DNA of 64,000 bases from Acanthosepion lycidas (GCA_963932145.1 OZ010573.1:30197284-30261283), one strand, 5' to 3'; counted from the first letter of the stretch, positions 10,015-20,595 are shown. The notes: a model not told the origin generated them from the sequence alone. Numbers and translations are program-made.

Positions 10015-10340
10015 GAGCCGACCTACAATATCAACATAGAAATTGTCCTAAATATCACCTATCTACCTACCTACCGAGGTGGCGCCCTGAATAAAATATC
10101 TACATATAATATAGGAAACAGGGTTGGCATCCTTATTTTCTGATGTGGCATTTTTCTTTCACTTTGTTATCTTGTGAGCATGTAGAAGGCCCTTTATCAG
10201 CTTCCAGTGCATACTGACAAGATCAAGGGTTGAAACGCAATGTGGGGTCATCATTGGATGGTTGAGGGAAGCTTGGTTAAGGGTCATATTGTATGTTTAC
10301 ATATGAACCTGGATGTAAATTGACCATGGAAGACTCAGAA
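10015..10340 (-). repeat. repeat R, inverted copy
   Basis: The reverse complement matches 8004-8343 nearly throughout (AAGAGCCGACCTACAATATC to GGTCAATTTACATCCAGGTT read inverted). It includes GGCGCCACCTCGG, which is replaced in the first copy. The two copies bracket 1.7 kb and could pair. Confidence 0.75.
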
Positions 10341-10382
10341 ATTAGTGTAATTTGTATATATTTTTACTTTAATAAAACTACA

Positions 10383-10600
10383 TAAGTGAACATTGCGTCC
10401 AGCATGAAACAGCCTGTTGCCTCTGAGTGTTGACCTCAATCGGTAGCCTGAAGATTGCATCCAGCATGAAACAACCTGTCGCCTCTGAGTTTTGACTCCA
10501 GTGTTCACTTATATATTTATATTTACATATGCTCTATCTCTGATATTGAGCACTTTATCCCATAAATATAGCACACCTTAAAACTATATTTCTTCATATG
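10383..10600 (-). repeat. repeat Y (hairpin-bearing dispersed repeat)
   Basis: On the minus strand it matches 25777-25973: GAAGAAATATAGTTTTAAGG, GCTCAATATCAGAGATAGAG, then AAGTGAACA...GTGTTCACTT ends around two direct copies of CCAGCATGAAACARCCTGT. A fragment is at 38693-38735. Confidence 0.65.
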
Positions 10601-10639
10601 TATATGTGTGTGTGTGTGTGTAAATCATTTTCAGATAGA

Positions 10640-11049
10640 GTGTCTCTGTAAATGAGCAAAATGAATAAAAACACAAGAGGAAAACCTATTCTTACCCAAC
10701 ACATTTCATCTTCTGAAGGATTTTATCAAGACAAATGTAGGATTCATTTTGTTGCCTATACAAAGGCAAGAATATCATTGGTTTATCAAGGCTTTTAAAT
10801 TTGAGAATGTTCATGAATATTCATTAGGTGGTTGAGGTCAGTCAAAACATATGGAATACACAAAGTGCCATAATTCAAAGTCTAGTAAGGCAAAAGTAAG
10901 CCAACATAAATGACCACAAATACATTGAAAAATCAAAAGAAATGGTTAAATTCACACATGCAACAAAATAAATCCTACATTTGCCTTGATAAAGTCTCTT
11001 AGAGGACAAAACACATTGGCTAAGTATAGTTTTTCCTCTTGTCTTTTTA

Positions 11050-11060
<11 letters not shown>
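10640..11060. repeat. inverted repeat pair, about 100-bp arms
   Basis: AATAAAAACACAAGAGGAAA...GACAAATGTAGGATTCATTT (10654-10755) is repeated inverted at about 10965-11056 with moderate divergence; the inner segment is about 200 bases. Both arms translate similarly (KCRIHFVA / KCRIYFVA), so they may be two opposed copies of a retroelement piece that I do not recognise. Confidence 0.6.

Positions 11061-11101
<41 letters not shown>
11052..11101. repeat. (TA)n-(GA)n microsatellite
   Basis: TA run to about 11086, then GA to 11101. Confidence 0.9.
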
Positions 11102-11588
11102 TAAGTATGCAGCTATACAGTATTGTATCCAGAAATGAATGATTCACTAAATGAACAAATAGAATAAGAAATGGTTTTTCTGAAGCAAAGTAAATTTACT
11201 TAAAGTGAAATTTGAACAATGTACTATGAGTAGACTATGCCCATGTGTAAGTGGCTGCAAGCATCCTCAACACCAACTCAGTCTCCATATTGTGCTTTTT
11301 TTAAATTTTGTAGCTTGTTTTGTTTTATATTGAAAAATATTATTTTTTATAATATTTTTTACTAAAAACATAACCATTGGTTGACAGAAGCAAGTGAGAA
11401 AATCAATCACCATCGAAATTAAGGAGGAAATGGAACAAGTATTAGCAAAGGTTAGTAATGAGTATGGAATGGCAATCTTAACAATTTGCATCAGAATCAA
11501 AAAATAAGGATATATTAAAAAAAAGTTCAGCCTGTGAAGGGAATAACTAAACTTAGAAAATCTTGTAGCAATTTTATTGAAGAGATGG
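11102..11588. other. no gene recognised
   Basis: AT-rich with T runs. Nothing recognised. Confidence 0.4.
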
Positions 11589-12258
11589 AAATTTTAATTT
11601 TGGCCTGGGTCTATGTGCAGTGAAGAGTTAGTGAAAGAGCTGCAACTCCCTGTATTACACCAACTGTAAAGCATGGAGGAGGCTCTGTTATGATGTGGGG
11701 AGTTTTGCCAATTGCAAAGTTGGGGATTTGAAGGTCAAGGGCAAATTGAATCAGACCAGCTATCACAGCACGCTGCGGCATCACATGAGCCCATCTGGAA
11801 CATGGCTTGTGGGTCAAGGATTTGTCCTCATGCAAAATAATGACCCAAAGCATACTAGTAAACTCTGCCAGAGGTACATTAAAAAGCAAAGAGGAACAGC
11901 ATGTCCCTCAATTGATGTCTTGTCCGGCACAACCATTGAACTGGTGTGGGATGAACTTGACCAAAAAGTCAGAGCTAAACAACCCACAAGTGCGGCTCAC
12001 TTCTGGCAACTCTTGCAAGAAAGCTGGGCAGAACAATCTTCAGTCTACCTTCAGCCATTAGTGGAAAGAATTTCCGAGAATCTGTGAAGCAATAATAGCA
12101 GCTATCAGGGGTCATTTTGATGAATCAAAAGTTTGTGTTTTTTTGGTTTAATTTATATTTAATATGGCTCAGGAAGACTTGTATTTAGTATAATAAATAA
12201 AACTATTGTAGTGCTTAATTTTTGAGGGTCACCAAATACTTTTGACTAGTAGTGTATT
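11589..12258 (+). pseudogene. Tc1-like transposon, 3' half with broken transposase
   Basis: Reads ERAATPCITPTVKHGGGS, MGSFANCKVGDLKVKGKLNQ, GFVLMQNNDPKHTSKLCQRY (second catalytic Asp region), then ELVWDELDQKVRAKQPTSAA (after the third acid, Glu) and a C-terminus ending GHFDESKV. Two frameshifts near 11885 and 11930 straddle a deletion that removes most of the SPDLNP motif. A third near 12075 shifts the last 20 residues. The right end, TACTTTTGACTAGTAGTGTA, looks like a Tc1 terminal repeat. The 5' half is missing. The family normally cuts and pastes DNA at TA. Confidence 0.85.
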
Positions 12259-13123
12259 TGCTATTTAATTTGTGTATTTTTCTTTTTTTTTGGTATACTT
12301 TTATTTTGAATTTGGATGGGATTTGCAACAGATTACATCTATTTATATGTATTTCAATTTCTCACGTAACAAACAATTTGGTTAATGAAAGAGGCACTGG
12401 AATGGATAATGTTCATATATAGAGGACCCCATTGTATTGCTGATTGATCCATCTATTAATATCTAAAAATGAAAAAATATTTCTGAGAAATAAAATTCAA
12501 ACAAAGTAGATGCAAAAATTTATGAAAAGAAAAGAAAAGAAAAATGAAGTCTTTTTGGAAAGGACATGTTGCAATCCCATAATACTTATGGGAAGAAAAA
12601 AACTTGCAAATTTTTTGTTTGTTAATTATTTATTATTTCAGTGGCAAATGACGTAGATTGCCTGAGAGTTTCACATCTGGAGAAATGATGTGCGGGAGAG
12701 GAAATAGTAGGGTAGTCGTAAAGAGGATGGTGAGGCAGAAGAGTTTTGAGAAGGGAAGGAGAGAAGTGGGATGATGAGGAAAGATGTGATTCTTGGCACA
12801 GACATGTCAAGAAAAATGATAGGTCAACCAATAGAGACAAAAGGGAAAACTGTTTGGTTCCAAAATGAAAGTCTAGATGAGCCACTGGACAGATATTTGC
12901 ATATATTGTTTATAAAATGTATGGAAATACAAATGGATTATTATAAATACATGCAATTTATTGATGAGAAAGCAAGAGTAAGAGAAAAGTACTTAAAAGA
13001 TCTGACTGTCCAATAAGTGATACAGTTAGCATAAAAGGTTATCAGTCTATTTGATTATCTATTGGATATTGTGCATATCCAACAGGGACAATAGATTTTG
13101 GTTGATTTTGTTTGGTGGCATAT
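12259..13123. other. no gene recognised
   Basis: The plus frame 12771-13016 (81 codons, Lys/Glu-rich) and its minus shadow have no motif, no good splice or promoter context and no relatives in the window. Treated as chance. Confidence 0.4.
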
Positions 13124-13546
13124 TGTTATATAGGAATGAAGTGTTGCTACTGACACTTGAGTTTGAACACAGATCACCAGAGAGCAAATACAGGCAATCC
13201 CATTTTGAATAAGTAGATCACATGATGACAAAGGAAATTTATATATGGGAATTAGTGTGGCAGCTAATTGATCACTGTTTCTACTCTATCCTCTATTACT
13301 ATTACTGATCGTTATTCTCTATACTATTCACTGTACTATTTCTCTATACTGATCACTATATGGATTACTATTTGGTGGTTACTTTTTGAGCCAGTATTAT
13401 CGACTAAGTACTATTAGTGTGTGTGAGTGATATTTGAAGGCATCTGACACCAGTATTGTTCAACAGCATTACTGTAGTTGTATCTGTGATTACAAAGTCT
13501 CTACTACAATCAGCATTTCGAAAGGGACAACGAGTATTCGTCGACA
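13124..13546 (+). mobile_element. LTR (Ty3/gypsy-type) plus leader
   Basis: 13124-13512 starts TGTTATATAGGAATGAAGTG and ends CTACTACAATCA. It aligns along its length with the LTR at 29319-29723, including ATCACCAGAGAG and GTCTGACACCAGTATTGTTC. The next bases (TTTCGAAAGGGACAACGAGT) match the leader that follows the other LTR, so this is the 5' end of an element rather than a solo LTR. It is cut by repeat X at about 13547. Confidence 0.7.
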
Positions 13547-13870
13547 TCCCAAAACATATCAACCTCTTTGGGTTATTTAATGCAGAAGTCTAAATATTTT
13601 GAACTCAATTTTATGCTTTCAACTACAGATATTTTGTACATAATTTTATACATTCAGGGTAGTGTTGCCTTGATTGTCACTTTGCTATAAAAATATATTG
13701 TTGGTTATTTTATTATAAAAATGTACTGTTGATTTATGTTTGGTGATTCACTATTTGCCCATAGCTGGCACCCTGGATCAGGTGAACCTTGGAACAACAG
13801 CAGTTAAGAGGTGGTTCCATGCTCCTTAAAAACTCCAATCTCCTAATCAGTGTCTTTGCTGCTGGATGTA
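13547..13870 (+). repeat. repeat X
   Basis: TTTGGGTTATTTAATGC at the start and TGATTCACTATTTGCCCATA, then AAGAGGTGGTTCCATGCTCC. The same blocks occur inverted at 28600-28905 and in part at 55568-55768 and 21365-21590. No ORF. The class is unknown. Confidence 0.6.
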
Positions 13871-14749
13871 GTTTATCATTAAACCCAGGATATGGAGACG
13901 ATAGAACAAAAAAGAAAAGCTGATCAAAATTTGTTATGGCAGCATCAGTTCATGATTGATGGATATCATAAAATTTCAGAATGAGTCCCAGTGGATGTTC
14001 TAAGATGGAAATGAGGAATTGGTTGCAATAAGGATCAATGAAACATAAAGCCATTCAACATGAGAATTAAAAGGTACAACAGTTCAATGAACTGAAATTG
14101 CAAGGAGATAGAATAAGAAATAAAAATGGTGAAAGAATGTTGGGAAGAAGTGTGACAAGGAAAATAACAAACAAGCAGTGAAAACACAGTTAAGAAAACT
14201 ATTGGTAAATATATGGCAAGTGACTGAATTAGATAATCTGAAATAATAAAATTTGAATCATAAAAGCTATATTTGGATCTTGGAGTCAGAAAGCACAAGG
14301 AAAACATATAGGACACTTATCTTAGAGTACTTGGCATAGAATGATGCTTGCTTACCTAATTTCAAAAACTATTGCCACTGAGTTGTGAGCATGATTCTCA
14401 CTGGGTGCACCTCTATTGTGGGTATGTACCAGACTACAATGTTTTCTTTGTCACATTACTGCAAACACAAATGCCACTATCGTAATTGTAATATTAACCG
14501 TTTCCCTATAAGGAAACATTTGGTATTTATCGACCGAGGATTTAGAGTTGCTGCCAGTTGAAATTTGTAAAATCTTTCTCTTAAAATAATTCTTCAGGAA
14601 AATAGATTTTTCAAGTCCATTATCTGCAAGTGACATTGTTGCTAAAGTCTTTCACATTATAGTGAACACTGGACAAAATGACAAAAAAGAAAGGGGAAAA
14701 AAAAATGTATCTTTTGTAGTCATTGTTAAATATGTGGGTTTTTTTATGA
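13871..14749. other. no gene; SINE-C fragment at 14355-14430
   Basis: GAGTTGTGAGCATGATTCTC then ACTGGGTGCACCTC resembles the B-box side of SINE-C (48.9 kb). The rest is AT-rich and unassigned. The minus frame 14035-14316 is hydrophobic low-complexity chance. Confidence 0.4.
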
Positions 14750-15604
14750 CAGTAGAATCCCTCCTATCCAGAATCCCTCATATCCGGATATGATTTTCAT
14801 GTGTATATTTTAACTATTTGGGTGATATATAACTGATTTGAAATTTCTGTTTTTCAGGAAATTTACTTTGGATAATTGCTTATGCTTATTTCACCCTAAT
14901 AGCTTGTATCAGTGCAAAAGATGATGAGAAAAAGAGGAAAAGAACAACTTTGGAGTTATCACAAAAAGTGGAAATTTTAAACAGTCTAGACAATGGTGAA
15001 AGTTCATTATAATGAATGGCTGAGTTCAACATAGGAAAGTCAACATTGTAAGACATAAAATCTTCTAAAGAAACAATTCTCCAGCGTTCACACTGTCACA
15101 ATGAACAAGGAAATGAAAAACATGATTGTGATAAAACCTCGACCGAAATTGGAAAAGCTATTGAAAAGATTGTCAGTTTTATGGAAAGAAAGCCAGCATT
15201 CAGCTATGACGATTGCAATAATGCACACAGAGTTAAAAAGTTTTCAAAATTTCAAGAACAAAAGTAAAACAAAATGTGGAAAAAGTTAAGAATGTCATTA
15301 GAAGAGAAAGAATCATCATGCAACAGCAATTATTATTACATTATTTGTTTTGCATATGTAGCATATTTAATTTAATGAATTTTCATTAACATTACATAAT
15401 TTATTTCTTTTTCCTTAAAATCAATTCCATTATATTTCACTCACCATTGGCTTATTTTGTTTACTATAAAACATTGAAAATAAATGTTAAACCTGATTTC
15501 AGTTTTTTTATTTTAATCTAAATGTAACTCCTCATATCTGGACTTTGGAGCCAATTCCTCATATCTGGAAAGCCTTCTTACTCTGGGTGTCAGGGATTCT
15601 ACTG
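14750..15604 (+). mobile_element. pogo/Tigger-like transposon, internally deleted
   Basis: The left end CAGTAGAATCCCTCCTATCC and the right end (reverse complement CAGTAGAATCCCTGACACCC) are typical pogo-group terminal repeats. A subterminal repeat CATATCCGGA / CATATCTGGA recurs at both ends. The right flank is TA; the left flank is GA, a mutated TA target. Inside, 14925-14995 reads KKRKRTTLELSQKVEILNSL, the start of a CENP-B/psq-type helix-turn-helix. Stops follow and no DDE domain is seen. Length 855 bp against over 2 kb for complete relatives. Confidence 0.75.
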
Positions 15605-16069
15605 TATTTTTAATTTTTGCATCCAAATTTTTGTCATTTTGCTCAGTGTTTACTTGCAGACTTTAAGCAGTGGAAACAACTAAAATGGGTAGCACATATA
15701 ACTTAAAGAGAAAATAATGAAATAATCAAGATGCTGACCATTATATAAATAGCAATTGATACAGCTGGAGGCTAATCTAATCCTGACCTTGAAGACCAAA
15801 CTACTAGAGAAATATTAGAGAATACATTTAACTGATTATAGTTTACAACATTCTATCCACTACTATTCACTAGTAAAAAAAAAAAAAAAAAAAAAAGTTA
15901 GGAAGAATGTTGTATGCCTAGGCAAATCTCCACCATATAAAACAGCAGAACCTTTCAGGTTTTCCCACATTTTACTTTGTATTCCAAATTGACATTAACA
16001 TTAAAAAAGCTGGGGAGAATGTTATATTTATACACAAATCTCCACCAGTTGATACAGCTTGAGGCTAAA
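15605..16069. repeat. about 290-bp direct duplication (first copy 15755-15940)
   Basis: GAGGCTAATCTAATCCTGAC...ACTACTAGAGAAATA at 15770-15815 recurs at 16050-16112, and GAAGAATGTTGTATG with CAAATCTCCACCA at 15903-15934 recurs at 16016-16048. An A run (15876-15896) lies between. Both copies keep the same frame (TTREIxxNT), suggesting a formerly coding segment. Confidence 0.5.
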
Positions 16070-16407
16070 CTAATCCTGACTTTGAAGGCAAAACTACTAG
16101 AGAAATAGTACTGAATACTTCTAACGAATTAGTGTTTAAAACACTGACTTTCCACTCTAACCTAGACAAAAGGCAAAGGAAACCTCTATCAATACTGGAA
16201 AGAGTGATAAATGATATACCTGCAGGTTTTTTTTCCTGTGTTATATTAGCAGATGCATCTATTTTGTTGGCTGGTGTTGTCAGTTTCATTACAAAAACGA
16301 TTGAAGTAGGAGTTTTATACTTTTATATTTTTCAAAAATTACCTAATGAAGGTGTGATTGTGAAGTCAATAATCATTTTGTTATGTTATCTGGACTATAC
16401 CATATGA
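16070..16407 (+). other. unidentified open frame, about 110 codons
   Basis: Open from about 16077 (DFEGKTTREIVLNTSNELVF) through an ATG at 16132 to the stop at 16405. It includes a basic stretch (DKRQRKPLSILER) and two hydrophobic segments (VILADASILLAGVVSFI and VIVKSIIILLCYL) that could be membrane helices. I recognise no family. The upstream segment is duplicated at 15.8 kb in the same frame, where it is interrupted. A decayed retroelement or DNA-transposon gene is the likeliest source; chance is not excluded. Confidence 0.3.
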
Positions 16408-16554
16408 TGCAGTATTTCATGGAATGGTTGAACCATGTGTTAAGGATGGAATATGTTTTTGAATAAAATAAATTTAACAGGAGTTCCACATTGCTGTTTG
16501 AGGCTTCTGTTTCAAAGGATGCCACCTTCTTACCATCAAAGCAACAGCAGCATT

Positions 16555-16760
16555 CAAAAAATAGGTAGCATTAAAATAACTATTAATGCAGTTTTCTGGG
16601 ATTTTTTTCTTAATATACAAAGTTTAGTTAATCCTGAGTAGAATTTTTTTTTCTGAAACAAAACTTTTTTTCAGTTGGGGCATAAGCTGATATCACTTGG
16701 ATCTTACAGCCATGAGCGACAATGTTTTGCAGGTGTCATTCTTTCTGATATTGTCTATTC
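16555..16760 (-). pseudogene. possible RTE-like endonuclease fragment
   Basis: Across two frames on the minus strand: LSLMAVRSK, then QLMPQLKK / ISAYAPTEKK, then FYSGLTKLCI. This resembles the HGRKIxVISAYAPTE...FYxxLT region of LINE AP-endonucleases. Weak, with frameshifts. It lies just beyond the 3' LTR of the gypsy element. Confidence 0.35.
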
Positions 16761-16919
16761 TGATGATTTGCATATTGCAATTCCAACTCCATGTTGTCTT
16801 TTCAAAATGAATTGTATCCAAAATACACAATGGAGTCACAACAAAGCCAACACACCTCTTCCATACAGACAACATTAAGATTTGCTTTCTTCTAAAAGAA
16901 AGTGCATCTCAAAATCATT

Positions 16920-17058
16920 TCAACTGTTATATGGTGTTATTCAACAACACGTGATCAGTAGTCAACTTTTTCCCCATTTGACCCTTTACTCTATACTTTC
17001 TTTATTCTATAACCAACATATGCAAATAGGTAAAATCCTATTTGCTAATCCCCATTAC
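16920..17058 (-). repeat. gypsy 3' LTR
   Basis: On the minus strand it begins TGTAATGGGGATTAGCAAAT, includes TATTTGCATATGTTGGTTAT and ends near GTTGAATAACACCATAT. It matches 19255-19388 with many substitutions, so the insertion is old. Confidence 0.7.
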
Positions 17059-17429
17059 ACTTCCCAGAACTGAAGAGGTTTAATGCCTTTTGTTGTTTTT
17101 GAACTTCAACCTCTTTCCTCTACTCCCTTTTAAGGTTTATGTCCTGTTCTTTTTAATAGAGATCTTGGTCTCATCATTATCTTTCATGTCCATGTTACTC
17201 TTGTTTTCATTCATAGGCTCGTCTTCTATTATATTATCCTGATCTGAAGAACTCACTCTTTTTTCTTCACCAAGATCTTCTTCCATCTTCAATTGTGGGT
17301 ATTAACTGATCAGAATGAGTCATAAGGCTTTTTCTTTTCTTTGATGTAATGGCTGTGTTATGTCCTCTTTGCATGATAAACTTAGCTCTCTCAGGACTTG
17401 CTTTGTCATTTTATACCACATCTTTTCAT

Positions 17430-17905
17430 TTATTCAGTTAATGGAGATCTTATTTGTCTTCCCATTAATACAGATGGGTTTTGCAATCTGTCTGCATGTA
17501 GAGTCATCCTATAACTAATTAGTAACCTTGGTAAGTAACTATCTATAGTATCTATACTTGGGGAAAATGCCTTCAATCCCATTTTTAATGTCTGTACCAT
17601 TCTTTCAGCAATCTCATTAAAGTGTGGGTGATACGGTGATGTTTCGTAAGGGAAGCAGTCAATCCACCTCAACCAATTATATAAACATACATCACAAAAT
17701 TCTAGTGTGTTGTCTGATACCAAGGTTTGAGTGGCCCCACTTCTAGAAAATACCACACTTAATATTTGTTTTATTATAGTTGTTTCTCTATCTTTAACTT
17801 TAGTGACTTCAGGCCATCCAGAAAAGGAGTCTACTAAAATTAGAAATAGTCCTATGCCATTAATGTGTGAATCATCCATATGAAAACGAGACCATCATCC
17901 AGTTT
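17430..17905 (-). pseudogene. gypsy integrase core, DD35E triad intact
   Basis: A 149-codon open frame (17879 down to 17430) encodes the retroviral-type integrase catalytic core. The triad is visible: Asp in LILVDSFSGWPEV, Asp in TLVSDNTLEF and Glu in NEIAERMVQTLK. Exactly 35 residues lie between the second and third acids. The C-terminal side has SYLPRLLISYRMTLHADR. The frame extends upstream as WSRFHMDDSHINGIG to a stop (TGA) just before the Trp. Downstream, 17075-17429 is the basic C-terminal tail, out of frame. The protein would join element DNA into the genome. It survives only because this stretch avoided stops; the rest of pol is missing. Confidence 0.85.
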
Positions 17906-17979
17906 CTTTAGACTATGGGTGCATTCTCCTTTGTCAAAAATTATTTATTTCTGCATATTTTGGACATTTATGTACGCAT

Positions 17980-18520
17980 CTTTCTATATTGCAATAATAT
18001 CACAGCTACCATGCTTCCAATTTTAATCTCCTCTGTTAGCCATTATCACACAATGCACATCATCATGTACACTTTTTATATCTTTTTTTTTTAAATTTGC
18101 ATACAGACTAAAAATGATTTTTTCTTCCACAGTTATGGAAAATTTTTCCAAAAGTGAGGCACTTCTTTCTGTCAATTCTCTCATTCTTACAGTATTTGCA
18201 ATTCCATTTTTTATACTTTACTTTTCAACATTGTACTCAGTAAAATTATATTTTTTAATCAATTCCAGCTGTTGTATAAGTTCCACACATTCAGTAAAAG
18301 ACAAATCATTCAATTGTAATTATTCCAATATCTTATATTTATGAGATATATCAGTCATATCTTCAATCAACTATAATTGAATCAATTTGTACTCTATAGT
18401 CAAATGAATGTTGAGTTCCAATTTCTCAAATTCGCATAATCTGCTAGCTTCCCTTAATCTCTGTCTAATCTGTCTATTTCATAATTGATACATTTTGTTT
18501 CTGTTTAATGGACTGAAGTT
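17980..18520 (-). pseudogene. gypsy gag, distal part
   Basis: Minus-strand pieces: RLREASRLCEFEKLELN, LQLNDLSFTECVELIQQLEL and RMRELTERSASLLE, then NRGD.NWKHGS. They resemble a gag region with frequent stops. The start of this part is cut by the SINE-A insertion. Confidence 0.55.
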
Positions 18521-18525
18521 TGGTT

Positions 18526-18975
18526 CACTATTTACATTATTTGGACTATTGTCCTCATCTTTGTTGCCATATTTATCACAATGTTTTGGCCATTGTACAC
18601 TCAATTGCAATGTCAAACTGAACCCTTTTGCTTGCTGGGGTAGACTGTTCTAGTTCCACATGTTAGTTACCAGTTATATGTTGTCAGTTATCTCCTGTTA
18701 ATTCACCTCTCCAATTTTTCCACTGCCTTAACCAGGTATTGAACTCACAACTGTTTGGCTCCTGTCACTGGATCTAACCAACACCTTTATCCACTGTGCC
18801 ATGTGTCCTTAAGGACACATGGCACAGTCAATAAAGTGGATTCTTGCATGAATTTCTGGGACTTATAAAATTAATGTCTTCAGCAACATTTTTTTACCAG
18901 TGCTAGTATGGCAATTTTTGCTGTTATCAATTGTATGTTTTTTACCAGAGCTCATATTAAAATATGGTTCTTTCT
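18526..18975 (-). mobile_element. SINE-A (long form) inserted in gypsy gag
   Basis: On the minus strand: the 5' unit shared with 3440-3575 (AATATGAGCTCTGGTAAAAA ...), then AAGGACACATGGCACAGTGG, the B-box region GTGAGTTCAATACCTGG, the body and the tail. It separates QPKKQ-coding gag sequence from RQRLREASR-coding sequence. A perfect 36-bp palindrome (18793-18828) lies at its head. Confidence 0.7.
18793..18828. repeat. perfect 36-bp palindrome
   Basis: ACTGTGCCATGTGTCCTT is followed directly by its exact complement. It is made of two SINE-A heads placed head to head. Confidence 0.9.
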
Positions 18976-19276
18976 GCTTTTTAGGTTGTAAATTTCTTTT
19001 TATCTTTTCTGAAATTTTGACGAATGTCAAATTCTCCAATTGCTTGGGGTATGTCATAAGAGAAATTTTCATAATAGCTTCACAACTTGCTGAAGCTAAT
19101 AAGAGATTGGCTATTTCATTTTCTCTCCTTCTGGCCTTACTGTCTTTCAAATTTTTAACCACACCTGGGCTGCAAAAACCCCAGATGGAACTTGTGACAA
19201 ATTCTGGTTTGTCCAAGCAACTTAAGCATCTTAGCAGGAATGCCATATTTTTGTATGGTGTTGTTCTACAACACAC
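18976..19276 (-). pseudogene. gypsy gag, proximal part
   Basis: An open frame starting just inside the 5' LTR boundary. It contains MAFLLRCLSCLDKPEFVTSS, NEIANLLLASASCEAIMK and MTYPKQLENLTFVKISEKIK, followed by NLQPKK. This is the order and wording of Ty3/gypsy capsid-type gag proteins. The frame continues artificially into the SINE to 18863. Confidence 0.65.
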
Positions 19277-19388
19277 GATCAGTAGTCAACTTTTTTTCCC
19301 CTGTTTGACTCTTTACTCTATAACTGTATTTCTCCTATAACCAACATATGCAAATAAATAAAAGCCTATTTGTCAATCCCATTACATT
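19255..19388 (-). repeat. gypsy 5' LTR
   Basis: On the minus strand it begins TGTAATGGGATTGACAAATA and ends near GTAGAACAACACCATACA. It pairs with 16920-17058. No 5-bp target duplication is evident at the outer edges. The primer-binding site is not clear. Confidence 0.7.
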
Positions 19389-19390
19389 AT

Positions 19391-20544
19391 CCTCACTTGA
19401 TTCTTCCTATATTACACACTTGAAGAATTTTTAAGTATTTATTTTGTAGTAAATTTTTTAGTTGTTGATTGTCATTTATTTACTCATTTGTAAATTATAC
19501 CTTTTATATTTATATATAAGATAAGGAACAAATAGGAAATGTTTATCAATCTAGCATGTATCACTTTTATTAAAGCTTCAATAATTATTAAAGCTATCAA
19601 AAATGAAACATGAAAATATTTTAAAATTGTTTTTAAAATTGTAGTTAAATAAAACATATTTTAACCTAAACACCTCTCTCAACGTAGTACAAGCACTAAA
19701 AAAATCCAATAAAACACCTACAGTAAAATGAAATTAATATGAAAAGCTAGAATATGTAGGCTATTAAATGACCCATGTCCTTTGTACATACATGAGAAAC
19801 TATATATTACTAAGTTTATAAAAAATAAAAGTGTACTAAATCAGAGAAATGAATTAGCTATTTTTTGCCATCATTATCATAAATTTTACTTAAATAATAT
19901 TTAAATTAAAAAAAAAAAAAAAAAGTGACCTGGTAATATATATACTTATACTTGATATGAAAAAATAATTTTACTTACTGTAAGTAATTCTAATAGAATT
20001 ACTTGTTTTAAAAAGAAATATAGTCTATTAAAAATTAAAAGTGAAAATATTTTTAAATTAAAAGTGAAATATTTTAAATAAAACGTATTCTAACCTAAAA
20101 ATCCCCAAAAAATCTTTAAACATACAAATAGAAAAATTGTCATAAGAATTTTTGCCATTAACAATAAATTTTTTTTTTAAAATCCAGGTGGCATGCATTT
20201 AATGGATGTCAGAATTCATTGAAAAATATATCCCTACCTATACGTAACCCCTTTTTCAAACGTAACTAATAACTGATACAATAAAAGTTAATAAAATGAA
20301 CCCGCAACCACCCCTTGTCTGGATGAATGGATTTCTCTGTATCCTTGGAAACTGTAAATAATGATTTTTGCCATGCCTTAAACCCAGAAAATTAAAAAAT
20401 AAGTTACTCCAAAATTTGCTTGAGGATGAAATGGAACCAATGTCTTTAATTTAATTACAAAATTAAATTTGAAGCTTTTAGCTTCCATTTTTGAAACATG
20501 GTTAGAACTGTGTAGCGAAAAAAACATATTTTAAATCAGTTAAT

Positions 20545-20547
<3 letters not shown>
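19391..20547. other. AT-rich stretch; repeat Z core near 19515-19590
   Basis: GAAATGTTTATCAATCTAGC matches the repeat Z core. The remainder is A/T runs with no coding signal. Confidence 0.45.

Positions 20548-20595
<48 letters not shown>
20548..20595. repeat. (TA)n microsatellite
   Basis: A TA run with one slip near 20586. Confidence 0.9.

Larger units (their letters stand above)
16920..19390 (-). mobile_element. Ty3/gypsy LTR retrotransposon, internally deleted
   Basis: Two matching short terminal repeats face the same way (minus): 3' LTR about 16920-17058 and 5' LTR about 19255-19388. Between them, in minus-strand order, are gag pieces, a SINE insertion, more gag, then integrase and a purine-rich tract (CAGTTCTGGGAAG) directly before the 3' LTR. 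No protease, reverse transcriptase or RNase H is visible, so a large internal deletion joins gag to integrase. Length is 2.5 kb against the 4-6 kb usual for complete elements. It cannot transpose by itself. Confidence 0.8.

Noticed and set aside
12771..13016. 81-codon frame
   Set aside because: No motif, and an open frame on the opposite strand covers the same bases. Chance in AT-rich DNA cannot be excluded.
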